Under the pieces are notes generated by a model. The model saw only the letters and a program-made list of their open reading frames with translations, was not told the origin of the DNA and ran no database searches. 64,000 nt of DNA from Setoptus koraiensis (lineage: Eukaryota; Arthropoda): NCBI GenBank assembly GCA_048013815.1, contig CM106586.1, forward strand, positions 3,348,001-3,412,000, given 5' to 3'. Shown in pieces: positions 1-14,705 of the stretch; position 1 is the first letter of the stretch; each line of letters opens with the position of its first letter. Position numbers and translations under genes: made by a program.

Positions 1-202
1 ATAAATACATACAACAGTCACAGTAACACACTACACGCAGACTACATCAACAAAAATTTCGTCTTCGTCGCCTAGGCATTCGTTGTCGAAATTTGTTTTA
101 GTAGAATGGTTTAGTTTGTTAGTGTAGTGTAGTGATGGCCGATGGTGGTTGCATCTGAACGCAGCCAGTCACAGTCAGTCGGTCCAGCCAGCAATTGTAG
201 AT

Positions 203-294
203 CGAACGAACGGACGAACGAACGAACGAACGAACGAGCGAGCGAACGAGCGAACGAGCGAATTAACGAGCAAGCGAACGAGCGAACAACGAAC
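203..294. repeat. (GAAC)n-like tetranucleotide repeat
   Basis: About 20 imperfect copies of GAAC/GAGC in a row. Both strands stay open through it, giving spurious Arg/Ser/Glu/Asn-rich frames. Confidence 0.9.
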
Positions 295-403
295 AAGCAC
301 ACACACACACAGTCATTACAGACACAAAGAGAACTTCTAGAAGTTTCATTTCTCTTTGTGCTCCCTCTGTCTCTGTGCTAACAACTGGCCCGAGTGTTCC
401 AGT

Positions 404-546
404 GCACACACACACACACACAGCACGCACAACAACGAGCACAACACAACAACAACGAGCACAACACAACAACAACGAGCACAACAACAACACAACGACC
501 AGCACAACAACAGCACAACGACCAGCACAACACAACAACAGCACCA
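404..546. repeat. CA run followed by imperfect ACAACAACGAGC tandem repeat
   Basis: A short (CA)n run is followed by repeated units built from ACAAC and GAGCAC or GACCAGC. The period is irregular, between about 12 and 21 bp. Confidence 0.85.
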
Positions 547-2267
547 CAGCGAACAGCAGACTGCTGCCTGAACAGACGGGCACAGAACGCTGAGAACAGA
601 CGGACGGGCAGTCTGATAAAGTTCCACACAACGTACAGCCAGCCCTGGCAGCGCCTGCCTAGACTAGGCCCAGCGCCGTGCGTTACACACAGCCTATTAC
701 ACAGTGTGTAACGCGACAACAAAAACAACAACAACAGCGGCGACCGTCTGCGCACGGCACTCGCGTCTGCCTTCCCCCACCATGCCATCGTGCCACCATT
801 GGCAATCCACAGCACAGTCACTGCCACACAGAGGAGGAGGGCTCGCAGCGCGGCCCCCGTTCCCAGGCTGTTTACAAGTTGAGCCACTGTGACAGGGGCA
901 CTGTTGCAGAGGGGGCGCGCGGAACGGGGGGGGGGCATGCAGTGAACAGCATGCGCTCATGTTATCCAACTGCCCCGTAATGCATGCACCAACGCAGCAC
1001 AGTAGAGCGTACAAAAGTAGCGCTGCATGTGAGACGAGTTGCTTTTGTGCATTCTTGGGCACCCATAGCCCACTGGCGACCATGCAGCAGCGCTGCCGAT
1101 GGCACGACCAGTTCCACTGCTGGCACCTCAGGCACCGGCAGTTAATCCAGTCTGCGAGACTGCCAGTCTGCACACAGTCGTGCACGGCTCGCAGGCAGTT
1201 GCAGGCAGGCTAACCGTGTCAGCATACTCGCTCGGCCTGCACTGCTGCCAACCAGTGCACTAGCCGCTGCGGGTGCGCCCGTCAACTATTCAGATGCACC
1301 TCTCTACGGCCAGCGGCAGCACTGGATTAAGTTGGCACGACTGCACCGATGATGCTGCACTGCTGATTGCAGCAGATAACACATCAACTGCCAACTGCCA
1401 GCAACAACAACAACGACGGCAACAACAGCAACAACAGCGACGGCAACAACAACAATGACAACGACAGCAGCATCAACAGCGACAACGGCATCGACAACAA
1501 CGAAGCCCACAGATGGCATGAGAAAGGGAGGCCGAGTTTGGAGCCCCCCTCGGCAGGACCCTCACTCAGTTGGCCGTAGCGGAGCGAGCAAGTGATAAAT
1601 GTGCATGGAGTAGCCCGAAGCCGAAGTAAACAGATGTAGAACAAAGAGGCTTGTTTTTGTTTTTATTTATTATTTTGTTTTTAGTTTCGCTGGCACTGGC
1701 ACGCCTCACCTTGCCTCGAGACAGGCACTGGCCCGGACAAGTTTGCTTCAGTGCGAGCAAATCGCTCGAGACAACACCAACAACTGGCTTGTGTCCGGAA
1801 CCTTAACGAGCCGAACAAGTTGTTTACATGGTTGCGCCATGGTCATTGCGACGAGACGATAATCGCCACGACGGCTGCAGGCTGGCCCGGCGACAGCAAC
1901 AACGACAACAACAACAACAACAACGGCCAGCACAACACGCTCCAGCCAACAAGTTTTGCAAATGCCCTTATATTGCAGTTGGCTGCGAATTGTCGCCTCG
2001 GCGCGTCCAGCGGCGGCTGCGGCAATTGCATGCTTGGACGGCAGCCGTGGCGAGACGACAACAGCAGCGCCTGTCGAGACGGGGCCCATTTGGGTCACTC
2101 TCGCTGGCAATGGCGCTTTGAGCGGCGGCGATGGCAGTAAGCCAGGGCCATTGAAGGCGAGCGATGATAATGATGGTATCATTGCGTTGCCAGCAGCAGT
2201 GGCAGGCCGTCAGACTGGTCGGGACAGGCGATTCTCGTATGCCATTAGTTATGGTCGTTGTAAACAA

Positions 2268-2269
2268 CG

Positions 2270-2305
<36 letters not shown>

Positions 2306-2378
2306 TCAGCAACTGCAGCAACTGCAGCAGCAGCAGCAGCAACAACAACAACAACAATAACAACAACAAGTTTACAGA
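2268..2378. repeat. (CAA)n/(CAG)n trinucleotide repeat
   Basis: CAA units give way to CAGCAACTG, then CAG and CAA again. It would read as polyglutamine in one frame, but the surrounding frame has no recognisable protein sequence. Confidence 0.9.
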
Positions 2379-3251
2379 GACAACTGGCACAGCGCCCAGT
2401 GTGCCAGCCGGAGTGGTGCGCGGTGCACCAGCACCACAGTTTGTGCGTGGTGCAGCACGCAGGCTGGCCGGTGCAGTGGCGCTGTGCGCAGGCGAACGCG
2501 AGCGTTCGTTGTCCTTGAAAATAGACGGTCACTGTGCCTCGGCGCTGCTGCACCGGGTCGCCTCTGCGCACAACATGTTGTTTACAACTCTCTCTCTCTC
2601 TGCTAGTGTGGATATTGCTGCATAACACCAATGTATATTCACGGGACACTAATGCATATTTGCTGGTGCATGCTTATCTCGTCCCGTGGCAGCCATTAGC
2701 GGCCAACGAATGCTGCCATCGGCTGCAAATGGCCGCCTCTCGGCACGACGAGGCCAAAAACAACAACAATTGCACTTGTTCTCTCGCGGTTCTTTCGCAC
2801 TGGCACAGCGCGCACCGATGCGACGTCGAGGCTTCGACGCTGCCGAATCGACGCTGCCGAATTGACGCTGCAGAATTGACGTGCTTCGCCAAGGCACGCA
2901 CCACGCACCTTGCGCTGCGCCAAAGGTGCGCGTTCGCAGCCACTGGTACAGGTGCGCCGAATGGTGCGACTGTCGACTGGCGCACCATTCGTCCATTGGG
3001 GCATGACAGACTGTCATTGGCAGTGGCCCCCAATCGCAGGCGACGGCGGCATCGCGGTTGTGACTGTTGGCCAGCCAGCGACACTGTTCACAGCGGCATG
3101 TGTCGCTGTGTCACCTATCGATGTGTCACATATCCATGTATCACATATCCATGTATCAGCTGTGTCACATGTCGATGAATCAGACACGGATGTGTGAGCA
3201 GCGGTGAGTCACCCCGACCCGCAAGCCGGTCGCCTTCGTCAGCTCTGTCCG

Positions 3252-3314
3252 CTTTGTTGGCTCTGTTGGCTCTGTTGGCTCTGTTGGCTTTGTTGGCTTT
3301 GTTGGCTTTGTTGG
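3252..3314. repeat. 9-bp tandem repeat, unit GTTGGCTCT/GTTGGCTTT
   Basis: About seven units of nine bases, three or four with CTCT and three with CTTT, suggesting local block duplication. Confidence 0.85.
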
Positions 3315-3491
3315 GTCTGCTAGCTCGGCGGTTGGCCAGCTCGGGTGCGATATGGCCGAACTGGCAGCGGCCAGCGATCGGCGCAGTCGGACAAGTGGAA
3401 GTGGCCAACAGTCCAATTAACGCGAGACAGTGGAGCGGAGTGGCATTACGCAACCATGCTATGATTATCGTAGACGGCATGTCGTAATGTT

Positions 3492-3518
3492 TGCTGGCTG
3501 GCTGGCTGGCTGGCTGGC
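3492..3518. repeat. (GGCT)n microsatellite
   Basis: Six or seven perfect GGCT units. A shorter run of the same tetramer is seen near 6010-6030. Confidence 0.85.
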
Positions 3519-3683
3519 GACAAACTGGCACTTTGCGACCGGCAGTTGTGAACTATGACGTATGCCAGTGTGCGCTGTTGCCAGGCTGGCCGACTCACTT
3601 GCAAGCGCCTACAAACAGGTGAAAACAAAGAGTTGCGCTGTCGGCCAGCCGTGAGCGTGTGGGCTTGTCGCTCTGTTGCCGGT

Positions 3684-3772
3684 GTCGCCGTTGTTGTCGT
3701 TGTTGTCGCTGTTGTCGTTGCTGTCTTTGTTGTCTTTGTTGTTGTTGTTGTTGTTGCTGCTGCCGTTGTCGC
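3684..3772. repeat. (GTT/GTC/GCT)n trinucleotide repeat
   Basis: Mixed GTT, GTC and GCT triplets. All three plus-strand frames stay open or nearly so. Confidence 0.8.
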
Positions 3773-5713
3773 TCGGCCCAGCGAGCGTGTCTGCGAAATT
3801 GCCGGCCAGCTGGCGACGAGACCAAAAGTGGTTTATGATGACGCAACAGTGGACATTGGTCGCTGTTGTTGTTGTTGTTGTCGTTGCGAGTGGCGGTGTT
3901 GCGCAACAACGCCAACTGCAGCCAAGTGTCCAATTGTGCACACGATGGAATTAGCCATCGCACACACACGCCAAGCCAACAACGACAACAACACCAACAC
4001 CAACAGCCACCACAACCACCGCAACCACTCTTCAACAGGTGAACGCTGGCCGGTCGCATGGCTCACGGGTCGCGCCGAGCCGCGGAGCCGGCAAATTGGC
4101 GCTGGCGGTGCGATGGCGTGATGGTTGTTGCTGTTGCTGTTGTTGGCGTTGTTGTTGGCGTTGTTGCTGTTGGCGTTGTGAGACAATAACAGATTGTGTG
4201 ACACACCGTGTGTACAGACGGTGTGTACAAAGTTGCTGTTGGCAAGCCGATCAACAAACAAAGAGTTTCCTCTCGCCACAGCTGACACCTTGCCTGCTCT
4301 CAAATTAAAATATTAAGCCAGCCGCGCAGTTGAACTCTCGCTCTCTGCCAGACAGTCTCTGGCCAGCTCGCCGTTGTTGCTGTTGTCGTGGTCGCGGCTG
4401 TTGCGGCCAACAACGGCCAGCAACGGCCAGCAATGGCCAACAACGGCCAACAACAGTCATCATCATCGTGTCCATGCGAGTGTAAAATCGCACACAATCG
4501 CGACGGATAAAATAAAAGTTTGAGCTGCTGCCGTGTCGCTGGCAAACGGCCGTTTACCAACGAAACACACACTCAGACACATATTATAACACATTGTATA
4601 ACACATTATGTAACACGCACACAAATAGACGAGAAATGTGTGTACAAACAATGCGCTTCCTATTTAAGCGTGTCGCTTGATACTTAATTACAATCATACT
4701 CGCCGATATCCAGCGAGTGCCGCACACACTCAAACTGTCTGACACTACTCTCGGCAAACACACACACACACACACACGACACAATTGCTACCTGTGCCTG
4801 TGACAGGGGCGCCAAGGGCTGATGCGATCTGGCCAAAATGAGACCACAACAGGCTGACCAGCGACGACCTACATTGTTTGCGTTGTTGTCGCCGTTGTTG
4901 TTGTCGCCGTTGTTGTTGGTGCCGTTGTTGTTGTTGTCGGGCGCTCGACGCACGCCAGTCGCACTTTCGACCCGACGACCCGACAGGCCAGCCTGTCGAA
5001 ATGTGAGCCTGTTGTTTGGCACCTCGCTGCATATGTGTCTCGTGTGTAGCTTGTTAGCTGTTGCGCAATGCCGAGCGACGCCACAATTGCGGGCAACGCG
5101 ACTATTGCGGGCAACGCAACTGCTGCCAGCAATGTGCGACGCGAGCGGAATCTACCCAGCCGAAACTCAACAACAGGTGAGACATTTTGTTGTTGACATT
5201 TTCATGATGCCAACAACAAATGGCAATATTATAATGGCAATTATATAATAATGATAACAATAATAAAACAAAGCGCCGTTAAAATAAGCCCACTGTAAGC
5301 CAGCGTGTGCGTGGGCGTGTGTCGCAATTGGAAACGTTTCACTTTTGGGCGCCTCACGTTTCAGCTCCACACGTTTTTTGTTGTTTGATTGAACGCGTGC
5401 TGACTACGCGCGTCAACATGGCGCCTGTGTCGTCGTCACCTGTGTCGTCGTCACTGTCGTGATGATGTAATCGATGACTGTGGCCTGATGACATGAGCAT
5501 GGCATGATGGTCGCATGGATATGTCGCTGGCACAAGTGCAGACACATTGCATAAGTCTATAGTCACTAATAAATGAGTCATTAATAAGCAGTGCATGCAA
5601 GCAGTGAACGCCGTCAATTGGTTAATTAATTAAATTGACGTTGATTAGATTATATAATTTATAATTGATTATTATATTATGTGATGGCCTGTCGCATTAA
5701 CCATACTATTACC

Positions 5714-5715
<2 letters not shown>

Positions 5716-5768
<53 letters not shown>
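5716..5768. repeat. (TG)n dinucleotide repeat
   Basis: A perfect TG run of 53 bp, one of the two longest dinucleotide runs in the window. Confidence 0.95.
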
Positions 5769-5770
<2 letters not shown>

Positions 5771-6603
5771 TAGGCGACATAATAATACATAATAAACACA
5801 TGATACGAGTCAACTGACTCTGTTACTCACAGTGACCTCTCTCGCTTTCCTCGTTCAGCCGCTAATCTCTGTCATGTCGTCTAGTGACGACTGTGAATGA
5901 TTTGAATATATTTAGGCAGCTCGTTTCAGCTGTAGCAGCTTGTTGTTTTGTCGGCCGACTGGCAGCAGACGCAGAGCCAGAGTTTGGCAAGATCGCTTAC
6001 GACTCGTTTGCTGGCTGGCTGGCTGGCTGACTCACTCGCTGGCAAGCGAGGCTGGCTGGCGAGATAGTGTTGTTGTCAGCGTTGTGCCAGTGATCGTCTT
6101 GTGCCTGAAGACGATCGCTGGCAGCCCCGTTGGCCAAACCGGCCACGCTTGTTTGTGTTGTTTGTGTGTGCATTATGTAATGTGTGCAGTATATAATGTA
6201 TGTGTAATAGGCCAGACATATATCCATGGATAAACTTGCCATGGATAAAAGCAGCAAGCGTGCAACTGGCTGCCTGCTGGTAGATTTGTTGTTGTTGTCG
6301 TTGTTGTTGTTGTTATATGACTGGTGTGTGTGTGTGTGTGGAACTTTTCCGTGCTAATTAAGTTAGCTCGCCGACTGCTGTTTGTCGCGACGATTACGTA
6401 TCAATTCGCTAATGGGATACGTATGCGTATCAGCCAGCAACACATCATGTGACAATCCATTTATCCATTTATCCGTTTATCTGGAGGAGTCACTTTTAAA
6501 TGGTGGCCGATTTACGCAACAAGGTTCGTCTGCCGTTCCAGTTATCGCGAGCCGCCGTTCGTCGACTCCCGCCGTTCGCCGTGCGCGTTTCGTCGTTTCT
6601 GTG

Positions 6604-6646
6604 TTCGTTGTCGTTGCTGTTGTTGCTGTTGCTGCTGCCGTTGCCG

Positions 6647-6693
<47 letters not shown>

Positions 6694-6740
6694 GCTGCTG
6701 CCGTTGCCGTTGTTGTTGTTGTTGCTGTCGTTGCTGTTGA
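6604..6740. repeat. (GTT)n with GCT and GCC interruptions
   Basis: Two uninterrupted GTT blocks are separated by a repeated GCTGCTGCCGTTGCC segment, so the interruption pattern itself is duplicated. Confidence 0.9.
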
Positions 6741-7127
6741 ACCGCCACGAACGCAACAACAGCAGCGACATGCTCGTCTCGCCACCGCAGTCTCGTCACG
6801 TCTGGTGTCGCGAGCCAAATCGGGCCGGCGCTCGCAGGCCCGATCCGGCTGCTGACACTGGCTGGCGAGCCAGGTGAAAGTGCGCTCGCCGGTGACAGTT
6901 TTAGCCAGGCACCCGTGGCAGCCGCGTCGAGCGGCTGATACTATAATTATACGATAATTGATTGTAATAACAACACCAACAACAGCCTGTATAATGGCAG
7001 CATGCACAACAATTGCATGATAAACTGGGCCCGAACAACAGTGTCACAAGCTGGCAACTTCGCCAATCAACTGTTTGCTGTTCTCGGTTGCTCTCGGCTG
7101 CGTCCGCCGCTCGTCGCACCAAACGGT

Positions 7128-7238
7128 CGGTGCACCAGATGCGCCAGTCGCACCAGATGCGCCAGTCGCACCAGATGCGACAGTTGCATCAGATGCGTCA
7201 GTTGCATCAAATGCGTCAGTTGCATCAGATCAGCGGGC
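7128..7238. repeat. 18-bp minisatellite, about six copies
   Basis: The unit is close to CAGATGCGCCAGTCGCAC, with later copies changed to CAGATGCGTCAGTTGCAT. Copies are ordered by similarity, as expected from stepwise tandem duplication. All plus-strand frames are open through it, but none continues into recognisable coding sequence. Confidence 0.9.
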
Positions 7239-8154
7239 AAAACTGGAGCGCGTGACAGACAATTATCGGGCCTCACCGCTGGTTATTTGATCATTTGATC
7301 AGCGCACTCGGCGCGATAACTCAAACTGTTCGACAAACTGTTCGAGTCGAACTGTTCGAGTCAAACAGCGTCAACTGTCAACAAAAACAATCTGTTTATT
7401 TGTCAAACAGTCACCAGCGCGCACTGTCTGACGGCTAGCGATCGGCGAGTCATCAATCTAACAGTGAGACAACTAGACAAGAGACACAGCATCGCCAGCG
7501 TCTGGCCAATGTAAACAAACGCATAACGGCCTACGCCGTTCTGCATACTGTGCCGAGCTTGTTGTGGCAACCATACCGCATATTACGGCAACAACACTAA
7601 TGGTATGATACTATGCCATGCGTCGTGGCAAGCTCGCCGTGCGCAAACTTTTCCATCGGCTCATCAATTCAAGGTCAATAAGTCGCCGTGGCACAACTAG
7701 AATCTGGTGAATAGATAGACAGATCGCGAACGGCCCTATGTGCCCATATTGTTCGTGTTGCACGCACCAGCCAGCCAGTCAGTCAGCCAGCCAGCGCACA
7801 ACAGACTCTGTTGAACAGAGTACGTTATTGTACAGTAATGTAATAATGAGAACGGCAACAATAATAACAATAATACGATAATGATATGTGTGCAAGATAA
7901 ACAGCGTTGTGACGCAACTGATACCAGCCATAAAGTGACTTGTGTGCACATGATTTGATTTTAGACGACGATCAATTACGCTCGAGCGTCGTCTAGAATG
8001 CGCGCCATTGTGCGTACGCCAATTGCGCAACTATCGCCCAGAGCCCAACAAACACTCTCGGGCGCACTTTAGAATCTAGACTCTAGACTCTAGACTCTAG
8101 AGCGGCTTCGAGTGGCTCCACGAGACAGCCGTTTGTTTGTCTCGCCACTAATGA

Positions 8155-8218
8155 CAACAACAACAGCAGCAGCAGCAACAACAACAACAACAACAGCAGC
8201 GACAACAACAACAGCGAC
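8155..8218. repeat. (CAA)n/(CAG)n trinucleotide repeat
   Basis: Mixed CAA, CAG and GACAGC triplets, preceded at about 8075-8102 by three copies of the octamer GACTCTAG. Confidence 0.85.
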
Positions 8219-11009
8219 AGCGACGTCGAAAGCTCAGGTGACCCGCCCGCGAGAGGCATAAATGTGTGCATAAATGCGCAAATTTGTTTATGCCTCCGGC
8301 GAGCGACTCGCTGCGACGGTCTCGCTGGCTCGTAAACAGGCAGACAAGTGCACAAACGAGCAGAATAACACGTCGAGCGGGCGCGATTCGAGCCAGTCAT
8401 GTGACACTCGAGACACATCATCACTTGGCTGTGTCGCTCTCCACGATAGAGACTGTATGCGATCGCTGACAAATCAGTGCTCGCCACCGACTGCTAACCG
8501 ATATGCTAACTAACCCAACTTGCTAGCAAACTGTTTGTTGTTAATAATTGTTAATAACAACAATATCGCACCAGCAAACAGTAGTCTGCTCATGCGATGT
8601 TTGTTTGTGTGTGATGATACAAAAATGTGCCTACACACCACTCACGGCTCACAAGAGTCAGTCATTATCATTATCGTTATTAATTATTGTGATTGTGCGA
8701 TTGGCAAGATTAAGTAATCTAGCCAAACAGCTCGCTGCAGCCTGTGGCCTGCTGTGCACATAACATTATATTATAGTTACATTATAGGTGGACCTCACCA
8801 GGGCTGCCGGCAGCGCTCGCAGCAGCGTGATCGGATAATATCAAAATTGTGGCTACAACGTTGGCGAGTCAATAAATTGCGATGCCAGTCGCGTGCTGTC
8901 AAGTACCAACAAATAGCAATTGTGGTGTGCCGGTGATGTGAGAGCCGGCAAATCACGAGCCGCTTCGCAATCTCACTCGAATCTTGCCAGTCGGCGCAAT
9001 CTGCGCCAACAATCAGTGTCTGACAAGTGAGGTTGCTAGTCGCCAGCAACAATGCTCCGTGCGCCGGCCAGGTGAGCCGCGGTTGCCGCGGTGGTTGATG
9101 TTGTTGTTGTTGCCGCCGCCGCCGCTGTCACGATGGCTCCGGCGCGCTGCCTCGGTGTGTAGGGCCGCGCAAAGCCTCGCAGTCGTGAAGGCCCGATGGG
9201 CCGACACGAAAGCCAGTTTTCAAGTCTAATGTGAGCGAGACCTTGAATGCGGCTCCATTCAAGGCAGCCAGAGAGTGCGCATTGAACAGGTGCCAATAGG
9301 AAGAGTGGGTCAAAGTTGTTGTTGTTGTTGTTGTTGTTGCTGTCAAGCGACTAGTTGAACAGGTTCACCGCCACCGACTTGCGAGGGAGCGACAATCTTG
9401 TTGTTCAACAGCGCTTGTTGTTTGTGCGTTAATTTCGTTGAACAAAAATAATAACAAACAGGCTGCTTATTCAAAGCGGCGGCGCCAGCAACAATCAACA
9501 ATGGCTGACAAAAACTTTTTTCTCGCTCTCTTTATTTGCTTTAGCCGGAGCATTGACGCGCTGCCTCCCATTTGACTCACAACGATTTGAGTGAGTCGAG
9601 TGAGTTTAGCGAGTTTAAATACAAATGTTGTGGCTGCCACTTTCTCGAGCGGCCGCCGTCAAATAAAGTGAGCATATAAATTATTTGCGAGCTGCCGCTC
9701 AAATGTTCACGCTGCCTGTCCCGTGGATAGTTGGCGAATAGCAGCCGGGATGGCATGGATATGTCTGCAGTGTGCGCTCATTAAGCCGGCCGAGATACTC
9801 GCCGGCTGCTCTCGCTCGCTCGCCAGGCGAGAATGCGATAATGCGAAGGAGTTGCAGCGACTGGCAGCCGCGACAGCCGCGCCGAGCCAGTTAGCAGTAT
9901 TAAGGCCGCATCAATTTTTGGCATGCCAGCATCGGGAGAGTCTAATCACTTTATGCAGCCATGCCCGAAGTAGGTACAAAACAAGCATTAGTGGTCCTCT
10001 ATTTATAGTTGGGCAAGCCATTAATCAGGCACAATGCAGCCTGTACATATACATGTATAATATATGTAATATGTAATTTGCTCGGCTGCGGATTTGCCGC
10101 GCCGGCCGCCTGATTTGATAATGGCCCGAACCTGACGATCGCATTAGATCGCATTGGCTTGCTTTGGATCGCATTGGACTGGGCGAGATCGTTTGGTCTG
10201 ATCTCATCCGATCTCGCTCAATCGGATTTGCGGCGGCAACTCATCTATGGGCAAGTTCGTGCTTCTGCGCCTAACCATTCTATGCCCAATTGCGCTGATT
10301 TCAATCGAATCGATTGTGCGAAACGGCTCAAGTGTCAGCGGCAGCAGCTCTGTTTTGTTGTTATTGAATCATCAATTTAATCAATTACAACTATCAACCA
10401 ATCATCGTCGAGGCGATCGCACGAGCTGATTGCTTTGCTCCAGTGTGTGTATTTGCACACTTTATGCACTAGATTCTGACGACCCGCGAGAACGGTCGCC
10501 CGGGCGACCGAGCCCGAGCAACCAGACTCCCGCGACTAGGGCTACGGCGCCCGCCGGTCGGGCCGCCTGCGCAAATTAGATCGCGATTGCCAGATAACTT
10601 ACAGCGGTCCTTATCTAATAATGCGACTGATGCAATCGGAAATGCAAGATTATCATGACGACAACTCGAAACATACAACAGCTCGTATTGTGTTCGAGAG
10701 ATAACAGCCACTTATAAGTCAGTGTATAAGTCGGGCCAATTGTGCACAATTGTTAGATCATCGCTCTTGAGTCGCGCTCGAGAGTGTTGCGTTGATTTGC
10801 GTTGAAAAACAACAATCGTTCGCGACTACCAATATACGGCACGATCTAATCACGTTCTCACGCGGGCCCTCAGTGATGCCCGTCACCGATACCTACACTC
10901 GCTCGAGTGTTTGTCGCCAGAGAGCTAGTGTCGTCGTAGAGAGAGTAGGTGTCGAGAGAGCGAGACTAGCCTGCACCAGTGGCTGCACACTCTCGAGTGT
11001 CGACCGGTA

Positions 11010-11099
11010 ACAATCCGTCGGGCGACAATCCGTCGGGCAACAATCCGTCGGGCAACAATCCGTCGGGCAACAATCCATTGGGTAACAATTCATCGGGCA
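11010..11099. repeat. 15-bp minisatellite, six copies
   Basis: The unit is CAATCCGTCGGGCAA. The first four or five copies are almost perfect and the last two have drifted (CCATTGGGT, TCATCGGGC). The spacing is regular, without unique spacers, so it is not a CRISPR-like array. Confidence 0.9.
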
Positions 11100-14000
11100 T
11101 ATAGTAAATAATGTATAACGTATTGAGTAGCACGAATAATTGTTTGCTTGTTTCCATTGTTGAAATTATCTGTATCATCTGTGTCTCTATTATGGAGAGA
11201 TTGTTTGTTGCCATATTTCTGTCTCGCCCCTTTGTTTTGTTCTGTTTTGTTTTGTTTTGTTCGCTTGTACACTGCTACATCGCCTTACCTACCTTATCTT
11301 ATCTGCTCGCCCGCTGTCTCATCTGCTCGTTTGGCGTCTTATCAAACCAGATTATAGGTTTCTGGCCAGATTATTATTATTATCACGACGACGATGGCCC
11401 AAAAGCGCAACACACACACACACATACACAATATAAGCAATAAGCAGAGCAATAATAAAGCACTACAACAATGCAAACTATCTACATCTATGCTGTGGCT
11501 GCTGCCGAATGCAGCGATAAGTGCCAATGTAGTGGTGGCGTTAATCAGATTATAATGGGACATTGTATAAACTCATCACCAAGAATAGCACTTGAGAGAT
11601 GACACACTGAGCTGGCGCAGCTAGCTAATCAATAATTTGATTATTAAAGAGTCTGAGACGACGACGAGAGAAAAGAATTCAACCGTGCCAAGTGATTGTG
11701 TGAAGCGTCCCAGTCGCACATATATCGTCGCCGCACCAGCCACTAGTATATAAACGTATAAGTATAAATAGATAGATGAATCGCGCAACCAAACGAAATA
11801 AAAGCCATTCCCATCGCATGTCTACCAACAATGTGTATGTAGCTGCTGCGATGATACTCCCATAAAAGCCAAAAATTTGCAGCTCATCCATAAATTAACT
11901 CTACTTTAACTTTGAATTTTCAAATGTCTCCCATTTACCACAGTTATACATATAATGCATGCGAGAGACATAACAAGAAGGCTACGAAGGCATGCGAACA
12001 ACAGCAGCCACACAAAGATGCATAAAAAGAGAGAAAAAGTTTGTTCGTTTTACGCGCATTTATGCGCTCGCAACTCATAGACACAGCTCATAGACGCAGC
12101 TCATGAATCGCAATTAACGTCTAAATTAAGCCACAGGCAGCAGCAGCACGCATACAAAGTAAGCAGCAAAATAACAGCAAATTGTGTGTGTGTGTGTAAA
12201 AGTTTTGCCATCGATAGGTAACGATCGTGCGCCTCATGTGTGCTCTGGCGTTCACTTTGGTATTATTATTTTTATCTTACCAACTATGCGATAATGTAGC
12301 TGTAATAATAATGCTATAATGTAGCATAGTTGGTAAAAACTGTTGATTATCATTGTTATACATTTATAACGTGGCAGTTGTTGTCGTATTTGATTAGCCC
12401 AGTTGTTTATGTCGTAACATTGTATGGATTGATCAGCATGGTTGTTGCTGTTGTTTTGCAATTCAACTAGATTTAAGATTATCGTGATGGAAGTGGAGCA
12501 AATGGCGAGAGAGAGAGAGACGAGATAAAAACAAAATACAAAATATGGAAATGGCATGGCGATCGGGCCAGTGGGCAACAAATCGGTGCGTCGATGGCAC
12601 AAAAGATGGAATAAATCATTTCACAATGACTAATTCAAATCACTGCGCTCGCAAAATAGACAGCCAACTATTGGCTGTCAGACAATGGGCGCCGTCACTG
12701 ACACTAACCACTGACAGCCAAGTCAATTAGCGAAATCACAAAGTGAATTTTGCAAAAACTAGATCACCGTCTGCCAATAACAGCAGCGACCGGTTAAAGA
12801 GATAAATCACCGGCATCTGAATAATTCATTTTGTTGGGCGCCCATTTCGTTGGTTAGTGGTGGCGAGCTCTCAAACTGGCGAACTGCTAAACTCTCGGGC
12901 TTTCGATCACGGGCGTCTCAGCGTCGCTCGAGCTAAATCGCTATAGCTGCTAGGGCGAGTGTGAGTGCGTTTGTGTGTGAGTCGCAAGCAAAGTCACTTG
13001 ATACCAATACAAACTATCTATCTGTTTGACGCTATCGGTTGAATTGAAACGTAATGAACCAAAGAAACAGAAGGGTATATTATTGGCCATGCCGGCACGA
13101 TGTGAGCTCATGTGTGCCGCTCGTCTGGCCCGAGCCAGCTATAAATAATAGTGGCAATAATAATAATAATTATTATTATTATTATTATTTGATACAGTAC
13201 ACTCTTATCTACAAGCGACTGCATGATGATAGTCGCAATGATGTATATGTGTCTATATTATCATCGTTGGTGGATCTTTGACTATTGCAGCAGCGGCAGC
13301 AGCGATAATGTAAAGTTTAACAAGTGTTTTTGTTTTGTCGATATCACACACACACACGCACACACACAACAACAAACTATTCCTATCACCTTGGCTTCTC
13401 TCATTTTGCTCATTTTCTCATTTCGCTATCCTGCTGACTGACTGACAGTCAAACTTGTGAGTGGCGTTGGGAGCAGCACCGACACACAGTCACGTAATGC
13501 AATAAACATGACAAAGGGAACAATTTTGCTGCGTTAGTTTCGTAACGATGATCGCAAAATCCTTGAATTTGATCTGTTTACTCATCAGTTGAGCCGAGCT
13601 TGCCAGCCTGACCAGCTTTTCACTGTGTATTGATTCGCAATGATCGATACAACAACAGCACCCATACCCCGTTGTCATGATCGTCCGGCCAACTGGCACC
13701 TGTTGCAAGCCGCCGGCAGCCCATGCTAACGGCGGCCAGCAAATTGAGCGACTTAATTAGCGAGATAGACGACACAGCATTACAGGTGTGCTGTTGCAAG
13801 TTGCTATTTTGCATTGTCGTGCATTGCGCAACGATGCTTGCCACAGTATACGACAGGATCACTATGTGATATGTGATTGTAATTGATTAGTTGTTGGCCG
13901 AAAACAGCAAACACAATTAGCAAACACACACAAAACAAATTGCACACAATAATATATTTATATTAAGTGGCACCATCAATAAGATAAGGTATCTGACGCT

Positions 14001-14657
14001 CGGTGTCGGCTGATGTCATTGGCTTGTGTCAGCGACTTGTTGGCAGGTCGGTTATGGCAGTCGCGCATTATGAAATGCAATTTCACTCTTACGTTCGAAA
14101 AGCAAACACACCTCGGGTGTTTGTTTTCGCAAACATCTCTACAAACAAAACAACATTCAGTGTCATTCAATGCCTCCAGTGCCATTGAATCTGTCTCGAG
14201 ACGCGCCGGGGCCAGCTCGTCTCGGCGGCTCGTCGTCATCGGTTGCAGCGTCAGCTGCACAAAACGAAAAATTAGTGCCAACGAAACCTGATGAGAACTG
14301 CGCTTCCCGAGCTAATTGATTTGATTCCGTTTGCGTTGCCTCTTATGGTGGTCGTCGGCAGTCTGGGTGTCACCAATCAACCAGTCAGCGCATGGGTGTC
14401 GACTAATGCAGCTTATGTCGCCCGGTGATTGCTCGATTGATCAGTCGGATAATCGGCATCTATGGTCTCGCTCGTGTGGCTCCCAGCCGTGATAGAAATG
14501 GATAGATGTAATTATTATTCCAAAACACACTCATGGCATAGTGAGCCAGCCTAGAGTGGCGTGTTAGTCTAGACTCTAGAGTGATGTGCGTATAAAGTTT
14601 ATGCTACAAGCACCAGTAGTGCACACACTTTCTTCCTTGTTTTTGTCGAGTGCACTC

Positions 14658-14658
<1 letters not shown>

Positions 14659-14705
<47 letters not shown>

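Noticed and set aside
263-938. Long overlapping frames on both strands near the left end (Val/Leu/Cys-rich or Thr/Gln-rich)
   Set aside because: They translate CA and CAA repeats; all frames are open at once and none has motif structure.
11010-11099. Regular short repeats resembling a CRISPR array
   Set aside because: The 15-bp units are contiguous without unique spacers and the genome is eukaryotic; it is a minisatellite.
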